Counted from the first letter of the stretch, positions 50,979 to 59,315 are shown. The stretch is 64,000 nt of DNA from Parachlamydiales bacterium (GCA_019694475.1 JAIBBX010000004.1:62001-126000), one strand, 5' to 3'. Notes: a model not told the origin generated them from the sequence alone. Numbers and translations are program-made.

Positions 50979-51169
50979 CAATCGCTTTTTCCTTTTCCCG
51001 TAGAGCCCAGAAAGTTGCGGCGATTGCTCTCCTCTCTCTATCACTGATTTCTATAATCTTTGGGCTCTTTTTAAAGGCCATCGCTCTCCACTTTGATTTC
51101 AATCTACCCGGGGCCAACAAGAAGCGGATCGAAGCCATTCGCGAAGCCTACCATCAACGCAGAACATAA
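50960..51169 (+). CDS. Possible small membrane protein without a normal start codon
   Basis: A frame of 69 codons, in the -1 frame relative to the HD gene end, encoding a hydrophobic helix (VAAIALLSLSLISIIFGLFLKAIA) followed by a basic amphipathic tail (NKKRIEAIREAYHQRR). It looks coding in composition, but the frame offers only CTG 50960, ATT or ATA as starts; no ATG, GTG or TTG. It might be made by re-initiation or -1 slippage at the end of the HD gene, or be a decayed gene. The rest of 50979-51311 holds the tolB promoter and nothing else I recognise. Confidence 0.3.
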   Translation: MVRALIAIAFSFSRRAQKVAAIALLSLSLISIIFGLFLKAIALHFDFNLPGANKKRIEAIREAYHQRRT

Positions 51170-51272
51170 AAAATCGACGAAATACTTTTTCTCGGAGGTT
51201 TACACAAGTTTTGAGTTCGCTTGGGTATATATTTCCCCCCCCAAATTGGAATCCAAAAGAGCCCAAAAACCG

Positions 51273-51301
51273 TTGTTTAATTTCGGTTTCTGTGGTTTAA
51301 T
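51273..51301 (+). promoter_or_regulatory. Candidate promoter of tolB
   Basis: TTGTTT (51273-51278), 17-base spacer, TTTAAT (51296-51301), ending 10 bases before ATG 51312. The leader would be about 3-4 bases with no ribosome site. Confidence 0.45.
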
Positions 51302-51311
51302 CAGCAAGCAT

Positions 51312-52559
51312 ATGTTTTATTGGATCCTCCTTTTTCCGCTTCTTTTTTTCGGAGCCAACTTGGAAGTTTTGCTTCCTACGCGCGCATCGCTAACTCCCAT
51401 ATATCTGAGCGGATTTAGCAATGAGGAAATGAGAGAAGTTCTCAAGACAGATTTGAATCGCAGCGGTTTGGCTGCCGTGGTGCCGAATGAAGAGCACTTG
51501 GATGAATCCTTTCAAGGCCCATTTGATGTAACTCTTTGGCGGAAGGAAAAAATCCCCTTTTGCTTATCAGCAAAAGTGGTTCAGAATCGTCTCGAAGTGA
51601 CAGCCTTCAATGTGGAGCAAGGGACAACGAAAAAATACCCAGCGATACCCTTGGAAAGGCAGGCTATCCATAGACTTGCCGATGCCATTCAGAAAGATCT
51701 TTTCGGCATGGAAGGGATCTCTTCGCTGAAACTGATCTATACGATCAGAACAAAAAATCACTCCAAAGGACTTGGCTGGCTATCGGAAGTGTGGGTTTGC
51801 GATGCGGATGGAAAAAATCCAATCCAAGTCACAAGAGAAAACAGTTATTGTCTCTGCCCAGCGTTTCTGCCAGGTTCTGCCACAGAGTTTTTCTATGTTT
51901 CAGAGAAAACGGGCCAATCGAAAATCTACCGCGCCTCTCTTGCCAATCCGAAAGGAGAGTTGATGGTCGATTTACGCGGCAATCAAGCCCTAGCCTCTAT
52001 GAAAGGTTCGAAAATGGCTTTTATTACAGACGTGGCGGGCCGTCCTGATTTATTCATTCAATCGCTCGACGCGGCAGGACGGATGGTCGGTAAGGCGAGG
52101 CAGCTTTTTTCATCGCCGAGGGCCACACAAGCTTCGCCAACATTCAGTCCCGATGGGAAGAAAATTGCCTTTGTGTCGGACAAAGATGGGCCGCCAAGGA
52201 TTTATGTGCTCGATGTGACCGATGCAAAAAGCACAAAGAAGCCTCAGCCGCAGCTGCTCACAAAAAAGAATCGGGAAAATACGTCGCCTGCCTGGTCGCC
52301 CGATGGGACAAAACTTGCCTACAGCGCAAAAGTGGATGATGTGCGCCAAATTTGGATATACGATTTTTTAACAGGCGAAGAAACGCCTCTGACTAGCGGC
52401 CCCGAAAATAAAGAAAATCCATCTTGGGCCCCCGACAGCTTCCATCTGGTTTACAATACAGAAAGCGAAGAGCACTGCGATCTCTACCTGATGCATCTCA
52501 ATCATGGAGATCCAATCCATATAGGCAAAGGTCGCTTCGCCTCCTGGCAACAAAAGTAG
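51312..52559 (+). CDS. tolB: Tol-Pal system protein TolB
   Basis: A 415-residue periplasmic protein: signal peptide (about 1-17, FYWILLFPLLFFGANL), an N-terminal alpha/beta domain (to about 150) and a WD40-like six-bladed propeller. Its blades carry repeated FSPDGKKIAFVSD, WSPDGTKLAYSA and WAPDSFHLVYN motifs. It binds Pal and receives the pull of TolA. The frame is open 73 codons upstream without coding character, so the ATG before the signal peptide is chosen. Followed by pal after 50 bases. Confidence 0.94.
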   Translation: MFYWILLFPLLFFGANLEVLLPTRASLTPIYLSGFSNEEMREVLKTDLNRSGLAAVVPNEEHLDESFQGPFDVTLWRKEKIPFCLSAKVVQNRLEVTAFNVEQGTTKKYPAIPLERQAIHRLADAIQKDLFGMEGISSLKLIYTIRTKNHSKGLGWLSEVWVCDADGKNPIQVTRENSYCLCPAFLPGSATEFFYVSEKTGQSKIYRASLANPKGELMVDLRGNQALASMKGSKMAFITDVAGRPDLFIQSLDAAGRMVGKARQLFSSPRATQASPTFSPDGKKIAFVSDKDGPPRIYVLDVTDAKSTKKPQPQLLTKKNRENTSPAWSPDGTKLAYSAKVDDVRQIWIYDFLTGEETPLTSGPENKENPSWAPDSFHLVYNTESEEHCDLYLMHLNHGDPIHIGKGRFASWQQK

Positions 52560-52609
52560 TCAATAATTCTCTTGTTCGGTAAATTAGAAGTTATATGTTT
52601 GAGGCAATC

Positions 52610-53269
52610 ATGAAACGTTTTGTTGTAGCTTTCCTTTTTTTGGCAGCGAGTTGCTCGCATAATAGCAGCGAAACTTGGGAAAATATGAAAACCGCTGGAC
52701 GATACATGCAAAGAGGTGTCGATTCCATGCTGGGAAAAGATTACGATTCGAGAATGCTCACATCTGATGAGGAATTCTACGGCCCATTCGATGATGACTT
52801 TATCCCGCTCGAAGATGCCGATTTGAGAAATCAGTTCTCAGACGCCGCTCTTCCTGCGCCAAAAGGCACACCAGGACAATTCGGTATTCCCAATCTTGAC
52901 ACTTTCTACGCTCCCCCTGAGGCTTTGAAAGGCGTATTCAGCTCCGTTCACTTCAATACCGACGAGCACATCATCCGCGATAGAAATGAAATTGCTGCTT
53001 TGATGCATTTGTCCGATTATTTGAAAAAACACCCGAATGTATATGTCGTGGTAGAAGGACACTGCGATGAGAGAGCTTCCGCCAGTTACAACATGGCGCT
53101 CGGCATGCGAAGAGCCAACGCAGTTCGATCTTTCTTGGTGAAAAATGGCGGCGATTTAAACCGCATTTATACCATTTCACGCGGTAAAGAACAGCCGCTC
53201 GCCCTTGGCCACGGGAATGAAGACTGGAGAATCAACCGCAGAGCGGAATTCAGGATCTTCCAAAAATGA
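52610..53269 (+). CDS. pal: Peptidoglycan-associated lipoprotein Pal
   Basis: A 219-residue lipoprotein. The lipobox LAASC places the lipidated Cys at about residue 15. The ATG 52610 has GAGG upstream. A 90-residue linker precedes the OmpA-like C-terminal domain (about 110-219) with VHFNTDEHIIR, VVVEGHCDERAS, LGMRRANAVRSFLV and NRRAEFRI. Asp and Arg residues that bind diaminopimelate-type peptidoglycan are kept. It tethers the outer membrane to peptidoglycan, of which chlamydiae make little. It overlaps the next gene by 4 bases. Confidence 0.95.
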   Translation: MKRFVVAFLFLAASCSHNSSETWENMKTAGRYMQRGVDSMLGKDYDSRMLTSDEEFYGPFDDDFIPLEDADLRNQFSDAALPAPKGTPGQFGIPNLDTFYAPPEALKGVFSSVHFNTDEHIIRDRNEIAALMHLSDYLKKHPNVYVVVEGHCDERASASYNMALGMRRANAVRSFLVKNGGDLNRIYTISRGKEQPLALGHGNEDWRINRRAEFRIFQK

Positions 53270-53910
53270 AATGGTTCTTTTGCCTAGGACTACTAGTTCT
53301 CGTTTCGTGCACGCCGCTTAAGTCGTCTCCAAATGACGAGCGGCATCAGTTAGAGCTTACTTTGCACGAGGTGCAAACCAATCTGGATGATGTCAGACAC
53401 GATATCAACTGTTTCCAGACTGAGCTGCAGATCTTGGATGGCCGTATAAAGTATTATGAGAATACGCTGGCAGCTTTGAAGCAGCATGATTTGGAAAAGC
53501 AGCAAGCAAGAATTGAGCAGCTCAGCGTTCAAATCCAAGCGCTTGAGAAAAAATGGCTCTCCTTAGAAAAAAACCAGGGAAGAGATTCTGAAGAGCTCGG
53601 CAGTCTTTCATCCCATGCAAATGAAACGACTGCAGCTCTTTCCCAATTCAAAGATCGCATCGGCGAGCTGGAGCAAGAAATTCACTCCCAAAACAGAAAG
53701 TTTGATGAGCTTGCTAAGCTGAAAGGGCACATCGAGATGCTAGCTAAAGGGATTCAGGGCGACTTTAGGCTATATCGGGTAAAACCTGGTGATTCGCTCG
53801 ATAAAATTGCAAGAGCACATAAAACCTCAGTAGAAAAAATCAAGAAATGCAATAACCTTGAGCAAGATCTCATCGTAGTTGGTCAAGAGTTAAAAATCCC
53901 AGTCGATTAA
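53266..53910 (+). CDS. Coiled-coil LysM lipoprotein of the Tol-Pal cluster
   Basis: A 214-residue lipoprotein with lipobox LVSC (Cys15). Residues about 25-155 form a long coiled coil (repeated LEKKW, LEQEIHSQ patterns). A C-terminal LysM domain (about 166-212, YRVKPGDSLDKIARAH then NNLEQDLIVVGQELKIP) should bind peptidoglycan. The position after pal matches the Chlamydia gene of the same layout and the place of cpoB/ybgF in other bacteria. It probably links Tol-Pal to septal wall material during division. Confidence 0.9.
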   Translation: MKWFFCLGLLVLVSCTPLKSSPNDERHQLELTLHEVQTNLDDVRHDINCFQTELQILDGRIKYYENTLAALKQHDLEKQQARIEQLSVQIQALEKKWLSLEKNQGRDSEELGSLSSHANETTAALSQFKDRIGELEQEIHSQNRKFDELAKLKGHIEMLAKGIQGDFRLYRVKPGDSLDKIARAHKTSVEKIKKCNNLEQDLIVVGQELKIPVD

Positions 53911-53958
53911 GAGGATGTCCCCAAAATCGACGAACACTCACTTTGTAGATACCCTCTA

Positions 53959-54744
53959 ATGGAAGCACCCATCGGACTTTTCGATTCCGGTTTCGGCGGT
54001 TTGACGGTGATGAAAGAAATCGTCAAATTGCTCCCGAATGAGAATCTCATCTATCTTGGCGATACGGCCAATTTGCCCTATGGAAATAAATCTCCAGAAA
54101 CTGTGATTCGGTGCGCAAGGGCCAATGCTGCATTTTTATTGGAACGCGGAATCAAATTGCTCATCATTCCGTGCCATACAGCTTGCTGCCACGCTCTTGA
54201 AATATTGAAACAAGAACTGCCGATCCCTATTGTAGGAGTGATTGAGCCAGGTTTGCAGCTTGTTCACAATTTTCGTCGAATCGCGATTTTAGGAACTACA
54301 AGCACCATTGAATCAGGGCTATATCAAACCCAGATTCGAAAACAAAACTCGAATGTGGAAATTTTTGCAAAGGCATGTCCTCTGTTTGTCCCTTTGATCG
54401 AAGAGGGGTTCCATGAACATATCACAGCTAAATTGATTGCTCAGCATTACCTCGATGAGCTCAAAGGGAAAATCGACGCGGCGCTGCTCGCTTGTACGCA
54501 CTATCCGCTTCTTAGGAAAGTCTTGGATGAGGAATTGGGTGCAAACGTGGCCTTAATAGAACCGGCGGTAGGCTGTGCGCAGATCGTCAAAAAGATTCTC
54601 GTTGAAAAGAATCAATTAAGAATACAAAAAGAAAAACCGCATTATCAATTTTTCGCAAGCGATGATCCCGAAAAATTTCGAAAATTCGGAAAGCTTTTTT
54701 TTGGAACCGTTATAGAAAAAGTTGAAAAAAATAAGAAATTGTGA
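53959..54744 (+). CDS. murI: Glutamate racemase
   Basis: A 261-residue cofactor-free racemase giving D-glutamate for peptidoglycan. FDSGFGGLTV (8-17) holds the first Asp-Ser, PCHTACCHAL the first catalytic Cys (about 75), and LLACTHYPLL the second Cys-Thr-His (about 180). Length and motifs are complete. Classical Chlamydia lack murI, so its presence fits a species with a more complete wall pathway. It lies 48 bases after the LysM lipoprotein gene, adjacent to envelope genes, and has no clear ribosome site. Confidence 0.94.
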   Translation: MEAPIGLFDSGFGGLTVMKEIVKLLPNENLIYLGDTANLPYGNKSPETVIRCARANAAFLLERGIKLLIIPCHTACCHALEILKQELPIPIVGVIEPGLQLVHNFRRIAILGTTSTIESGLYQTQIRKQNSNVEIFAKACPLFVPLIEEGFHEHITAKLIAQHYLDELKGKIDAALLACTHYPLLRKVLDEELGANVALIEPAVGCAQIVKKILVEKNQLRIQKEKPHYQFFASDDPEKFRKFGKLFFGTVIEKVEKNKKL

Positions 54745-54775
54745 AATTGTGGTTAACGACTGACAGGGGTAAAGC

Positions 54776-55477
54776 ATGACACAAAAGAAGCGCATCATTT
54801 TAGTGGAAGACGAAGAAGATATTGCAGCGCTTATTAAACTTCAGGCAGAACTTTCCGGCTATAAACTTCATGTTGAAGTAGACGGAATCAATGGCTATAG
54901 AGCTATCGAAAGAGAAAAGCCAGATCTCGTAATTCTCGACATCATGCTTCCTGGAGAAAACGGTCTTGATGTTTGCCGCAAAATCAAAAGCAACCCTGAA
55001 TTGAAAAATATTCCGATTTTAATTGTGTCCGCAAAAGGCGAGGAACTCGATGTAGTATTGGGCCTTGAGCTGGGTGCTGATGATTATGTGCAAAAACCAT
55101 TTTCGCCAAAAGTTCTATTCTCTCGGATTAAAGCGATCTTGCGAAGGGGCAAAGAACCTGAAAAAGTGTCTAAGGTAGTCAAATTTGCAGACTTTATCCT
55201 CGATATTGATCGCTACATCTTGAAGAAAGGTGATAAAGTTATCCCCCTCACTCTGTCAGAATTTGGGATATTGCGAAGGCTTGTGACCAATCGAGGCAAA
55301 GTGCTCACCCGCAACCAACTGCTCGACGATATCAACAATGACGATTCTTTCATTGTCGATCGGAACATCGACGTACACATCGCCTCGCTGCGCAAAAAGC
55401 TCGGCCCAACCTTTGACTGGATTGAAACGGTACGAGGCGTTGGCTACCGCTTCCGCGAAGAGCCAGGCGCAGAGTAG
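54776..55477 (+). CDS. OmpR/PhoB-family response regulator (ChxR relative)
   Basis: A 233-residue two-domain regulator. The receiver (1-120) keeps all phosphorylation residues: acidic cluster EDEED, Asp in VILDIMLPGENG (about 55), Ser in ILIVSAKG and Lys in DDYVQKPF. The winged-helix DNA-binding domain (about 135-228) has LTLSEFGILRRLVTNRGKVLTRNQLL, VDVHIASLRKKL and ETVRGVGYRF. The atypical chlamydial regulator ChxR is of this family but lost its phospho-acceptor; this protein looks like the ancestral, phosphorylatable form. No partner kinase gene is adjacent. Start ATG 54776 after AGGGG. Confidence 0.93.
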   Translation: MTQKKRIILVEDEEDIAALIKLQAELSGYKLHVEVDGINGYRAIEREKPDLVILDIMLPGENGLDVCRKIKSNPELKNIPILIVSAKGEELDVVLGLELGADDYVQKPFSPKVLFSRIKAILRRGKEPEKVSKVVKFADFILDIDRYILKKGDKVIPLTLSEFGILRRLVTNRGKVLTRNQLLDDINNDDSFIVDRNIDVHIASLRKKLGPTFDWIETVRGVGYRFREEPGAE

Positions 55478-55486
55478 ACAAAAAAA

Positions 55487-55517
55487 CTCCTTTCGGTCTA
55501 ATTCAGATAGAAAGGAG
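55487..55517 (+). promoter_or_regulatory. Hairpin hiding the Shine-Dalgarno of the glycine-zipper lipoprotein
   Basis: CTCCTTTC (55487-55494) pairs perfectly with GAAAGGAG (55510-55517), which contains the ribosome binding site of ATG 55524; TCT/AGA pairs inside the loop. No T run follows, so it is not a terminator. Confidence 0.7.
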
Positions 55518-55523
55518 CAATTC

Positions 55524-55949
55524 ATGAAGTATTCAATTCTATTGCTGATTTTGGCCTCTTGCGCATCAAACACAGGAACTGGTGTGATTGCAGGGACCGT
55601 TCTTGGCTCTGGAGTAGGCAGCATCGCCGGTGGGGGCAGAGGTGCTTTGATTGGCGGCGCGGCAGGCGCTATAGCCGGTGGACTTGTCGGCGCAGCTTTG
55701 GATGAACAAGACCGAAAAGTCATGGAGCGAAACAGCCCGCGCACTGTCGATCGAATGGATCGGGGAGAGCCTCTCACGATTAACGATGTGATCAAGCTAA
55801 GCCAAGGCGGCGTGAGCGATGACACCATTGTCAGATATATGCAAGAAACGGCAAGCTATTATCAATTAAGCCAAGCGCAGGTGCGCAGACTTCAAGAAGC
55901 TGGCGTAAGCCAAAGAATCATCAACGAAATGATTGCCTCAGGCGCATAA
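55524..55949 (+). CDS. Glycine-zipper lipoprotein
   Basis: A 141-residue lipoprotein (signal LLLILASC, Cys about 12). A Gly/Ala-rich segment (about 20-58: GTVLGSGVGSIAGGG then GGAAGAIAGGLVGAALDE) is a glycine-zipper that inserts in membranes, as in SlyB/YMGG-type proteins. The C-terminal half is a helical domain (DDTIVRYMQE, QAQVRRLQEAGVSQRIINEM). The frame is open into the regulator gene upstream, but the ATG 55524 with AAAGGAG and lipobox is clearly the start. Its ribosome site is paired in a hairpin. Confidence 0.85.
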   Translation: MKYSILLLILASCASNTGTGVIAGTVLGSGVGSIAGGGRGALIGGAAGAIAGGLVGAALDEQDRKVMERNSPRTVDRMDRGEPLTINDVIKLSQGGVSDDTIVRYMQETASYYQLSQAQVRRLQEAGVSQRIINEMIASGA

Positions 55950-55986
55950 AAATGTATTGATTAAAAAAAAGAAAAGTGTACACGAT

Positions 55987-56997
55987 ATGGGTCAGCGAAA
56001 GATCTACAACCGGACGAAAAAACCTATGTCAACACAGCTCGAAAAAAATGAACTTTTTGATGATGCATTTTTCCAACACAATCTCCCTCAATATTATCGA
56101 GCGATATTGAAGGATTTTCGAAAGGTGGCGAGAAGCTATGTCAATTTCAACATTCTCTTCTTGCTTCTCTTCGCAAGCGAATTATTTCTTTTTTTCTTTT
56201 TCCTCCCATTTTTGGCGAAATCGCCCCTTTTTGCTTTTGCATTAGGCGGACTATTTCTTACCTGTTTTTGCTACTTTGTGCTTCTTTTCTACAACCAAGC
56301 TAAAAAGCCGGAACAACTCATTCATCTAAGAGATCAATTTCTTGACTCGTGCCGGCAAATATTGTCTGTTCCAGCAGGAGAGGCGGGCCACCATCTGTCC
56401 ATTGCGGATGCTCTTTCAAAATTGGCCGCTTATCTGCAAGATTTCGAACTGAATTTTTATCAGGCGCCCAAAATTGCAAAAGGCTTTTCGAGGCTCATCT
56501 CCCGTTTTTCATCCTATTCATATGGAGAAGATGTATTCAAAATGAAGCTGCTTCTCCTACAGGCTGCAGTGGACGAACATCTCAAGCAGATACGAATTAC
56601 CCCGACCGATTTGGAGGTCCATGCATCTCTCGCCGGCACCTACGTCGCCCTTTCTAAAGTCTATAAAGGAGCTGGCATGGAAGATAAACATCGGTCTATC
56701 GCCCGGCTTGCAATCGAGGAATTCTCCATTTTGAGCAACTACGCTCCCAACGATCCGTGGGTCCATGAGCAGCTTGCAATCGGATACCATGACCTTGGAA
56801 TGCCCGAAGAGGAGATGAGGGAAGTAGAGACCCTCCTCAAGCTCCGCGCGCAAGACAAAGAAATTCTTTACCGCCTCGGCAGTCTCTATTTCCGCCAGGG
56901 AATGAATGCCAAAGGACTCCAAATCTACGAGGAGCTCAAGAGAGGAAATTTCAAAAAAGCCGAGGACCTCATTGCTTCTTACGGGAATTTTTCGTAA
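55987..56997 (+). CDS. Membrane protein with TPR-like C-terminus
   Basis: A protein of about 336 residues. Two adjacent hydrophobic helices (about 50-100, Phe/Leu-rich) form a membrane anchor. Residues about 200-330 form helical tetratricopeptide-like repeats (LEVHASLAGTYVALSKVY, PWVHEQLAIGYHDLGM, KEILYRLGSLYFRQGMNAKGLQIY). It probably scaffolds a complex at the inner membrane with repeats in the cytoplasm. The start is uncertain: 55987 is chosen, 56026 is possible, and neither has a good ribosome site. Confidence 0.7.
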   Translation: MGQRKIYNRTKKPMSTQLEKNELFDDAFFQHNLPQYYRAILKDFRKVARSYVNFNILFLLLFASELFLFFFFLPFLAKSPLFAFALGGLFLTCFCYFVLLFYNQAKKPEQLIHLRDQFLDSCRQILSVPAGEAGHHLSIADALSKLAAYLQDFELNFYQAPKIAKGFSRLISRFSSYSYGEDVFKMKLLLLQAAVDEHLKQIRITPTDLEVHASLAGTYVALSKVYKGAGMEDKHRSIARLAIEEFSILSNYAPNDPWVHEQLAIGYHDLGMPEEEMREVETLLKLRAQDKEILYRLGSLYFRQGMNAKGLQIYEELKRGNFKKAEDLIASYGNFS

Positions 56998-57068
56998 TTT
57001 TGCAATTTCCTCTTTTTTAAATATCGGCATGCTCCTAAGCTTATTATTCTTTTATACGCAAATGATGC

Positions 57069-58277
57069 ATGCAGAAAGGAACTAGACGCTCTCTTTTCTC
57101 TCTCTATCTGGCCTACTTCGCCGACTACGTTACTTGGGGTGTGGCTATTGCTTTTCTCGGCGTTTACATCACCACAGAAACTTCTCCCTTTGAAAGCCTC
57201 TACTGGGCCCCTGAGGTAGCTTTGGGGGTCGCCTTTGCCGCGTTTCCGGTTGGAGAAGTGCTCGGCTCTCCCATTCTAGGCGACCTTTCCGACTGGATTG
57301 GGCGAAAAAAGGTACTGATATGGGGCTTTTGGGGCTCTGTTTTTAGTATGTTCCTCTGCGCATATTCTCTCTGGATTGGGAATTTCGTGGTTTTCTTGCT
57401 TGCTCAGCTATTGGTCGGGTTCTTTTCCGGCAAACAAGCCATGGCTCAGGCGGCGATTGTCGAAAGCGACTCTGGATCCAAATCGCAAAAACTCGCATTT
57501 CTTTCTGTCATAGGCGGCGTCTCATGGATCCTGGGGCCCTTTCTTGGCGGGTTGATGATGCAAGAGCCCTTCGTTTCCTACGGGGGCTATATTTGGCCAA
57601 GCATTTTAGCAGCGCTGATTTATCTTTTCTCTTTGGTGTTTACTCAGTGGTTTTTCATCGACACTTACAAACCTGCAAATCCCGATCTCAATACGGCCAA
57701 ATTCCTCCACAGCATTGGAGATGTGTTCACTCTGGCATACAAAGAACGGTTATTTTCGATTTTTATCGTCAACCTTCTCGGATGGTATCTGCTTATCGTC
57801 TCTCTCTCGAATTTTCTGATCGACCGATTCCATTTATCCGATGCCCAGATCGGTTTTTATAACAGCTATTTCAGCCTCTGCTTTACCATCGGCGGAATTA
57901 TTGGAACGGCTTGGATTCTGCACCGTTTTCGAGCTAAAAACATTTTGTTCTGGTCTCTGATTGTCGGCTCTACTGGTCTTTTCCTGCTCTATCATTCCGA
58001 TCGGATAGTCGAACTTTGGACCTATTTGGCAATCCCCGCAATCACTGAGGCGTGGATTTACCCTGCTTATCAGACAGTGCTATCTGATCAAACGAGCGAG
58101 CAAAATCAAGGTAAGATTTTCGGACTTGTAGGCGCTACCAACGGAGGCTGCCAATTCGTCGCCTCGCTCATTTTGGCGGGGATCACAAGCGTCCAATGCA
58201 TCTTGGTTGCAGCCCTCCTCTTTTTGTGCAGCGGAGCTCTTCTTCCAGCCCTAATTCGTAAAAAGAAGGTGTGTTAA
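57069..58277 (+). CDS. MFS exporter (TetA/drug-efflux-like)
   Basis: A 402-residue 12-helix major-facilitator transporter. The loop 2-3 signature GDLSDWIGRKKVLIWG (motif A) and the helix-5 antiporter-like GGVSWILGPFLGGLM (motif C) point to proton-driven export, in the tetracycline/multidrug branch. The substrate is unknown. Its stop shares a base with the start of the secreted HIT-protein gene (TAATG), so the pair is co-translated, which suggests a linked function. Confidence 0.85.
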   Translation: MQKGTRRSLFSLYLAYFADYVTWGVAIAFLGVYITTETSPFESLYWAPEVALGVAFAAFPVGEVLGSPILGDLSDWIGRKKVLIWGFWGSVFSMFLCAYSLWIGNFVVFLLAQLLVGFFSGKQAMAQAAIVESDSGSKSQKLAFLSVIGGVSWILGPFLGGLMMQEPFVSYGGYIWPSILAALIYLFSLVFTQWFFIDTYKPANPDLNTAKFLHSIGDVFTLAYKERLFSIFIVNLLGWYLLIVSLSNFLIDRFHLSDAQIGFYNSYFSLCFTIGGIIGTAWILHRFRAKNILFWSLIVGSTGLFLLYHSDRIVELWTYLAIPAITEAWIYPAYQTVLSDQTSEQNQGKIFGLVGATNGGCQFVASLILAGITSVQCILVAALLFLCSGALLPALIRKKKVC

Positions 58278-59278
58278 TGCGTATCGTTTGGTTTGTTCTT
58301 TGCAGCTTTTGTCTCTATGCTCAAGAAATTCTATGGCAAGGCCCCTTAGTCAGCCTGATCGAAGATCAAGGGCTCCCAGCTGTTGTCATGAATCGCGAAG
58401 CTTCCCTCGATAAGCTGACCGACGAAGAAAAGATCGCATTCGAGCGGACTGTCGGCAAAATGCAGAATGTATTTGAGGAAGTGTTTGGATTTGGCGATTT
58501 TTCAAGGTGGCTGCCTTTAGAAAAAGAAAAACTAACCGCCTACTTGATTCCTTCAGGCGCCTACGCCGGTCCTAATGAAGTGGATTATGTGATAAAAATC
58601 CAAAGTTTGCTCTTTGCTCTGAAAGACCACGATATGCCTCCATTAACCAAAGAACAGATCGCGCGAATTCAAGAAGCGGCTTCAAGAATGCTTTCTAAGG
58701 AGATGCCAACTATCCCTATTCAGGAAGGGAATTTCAAATGCACGCAAATCCTTAAAGGCGTCTCGATCGCTTTAGACGAATTGCATGAAACAATGGATTT
58801 GCCGGAAGAGGATCCTCCATTTACTCTCAATTTCACTACTCGCTGCCGCGCCTTTTGCGATCCTAAAATTTTAGAAAAACAATTTGTGTTTGACTCTTCT
58901 TGCAATCATATTCTCTACAATCATAGGCCTTATGTTGATTGCCATTTCATGATCCTTCCCATCCGGCATGTTTCCACTTTATCGGAGACGAGCGAAATAG
59001 AAATTCTCGATAAATTTCTCCTGCTTAGCCAGATCGAAACGATCTCTCAAAAGGAATTCGGAAGTCCTAGAATGGGCCTATTAACTCGAATCGGTTGGCG
59101 GGGCGGCCAAACGCAAAGCCATTTCCATGAACATGTCATCGGTTTTGATCCCAAAGAAGAACAGGCTTGGCTTCGGAATTGGATTTATGAGTTGAACGGA
59201 ACACTTCTTCCGATCGATCCGATCAAATGGGAAAAGATTCGGACGATTTTTAAAACTGCCTTGACGAGCGTTCAATAA
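58277..59278 (+). CDS. Exported protein with HIT-like histidine motif
   Basis: A 333-residue exported protein; signal peptide about 1-15 (IVWFVLCSFCLYA). The C-terminal part carries a histidine triad: YVDCHFMILPIRHVSTLSE then QTQSHFHEHVIGF (His-x-His-x-His at about 282-286). This is the order found in HIT-superfamily nucleotide hydrolases/transferases. The first 180 residues are a helical region of unknown role. HIT enzymes are almost always cytosolic, so export is unusual. The gene is translationally coupled to the MFS exporter gene. The substrate is perhaps an AMP-linked compound, by inference. Confidence 0.78.
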   Translation: MRIVWFVLCSFCLYAQEILWQGPLVSLIEDQGLPAVVMNREASLDKLTDEEKIAFERTVGKMQNVFEEVFGFGDFSRWLPLEKEKLTAYLIPSGAYAGPNEVDYVIKIQSLLFALKDHDMPPLTKEQIARIQEAASRMLSKEMPTIPIQEGNFKCTQILKGVSIALDELHETMDLPEEDPPFTLNFTTRCRAFCDPKILEKQFVFDSSCNHILYNHRPYVDCHFMILPIRHVSTLSETSEIEILDKFLLLSQIETISQKEFGSPRMGLLTRIGWRGGQTQSHFHEHVIGFDPKEEQAWLRNWIYELNGTLLPIDPIKWEKIRTIFKTALTSVQ

Positions 59279-59315
59279 AAAACTATGATCCCTTTTATTT
59301 CAAAATGGGGGAATC

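Noticed and set aside
55338..55523. Extended N-terminus of the glycine-zipper lipoprotein overlapping the response regulator
   Set aside because: The lipobox signal peptide and ribosome site clearly begin at 55524; the upstream frame is a shadow of the regulator gene.
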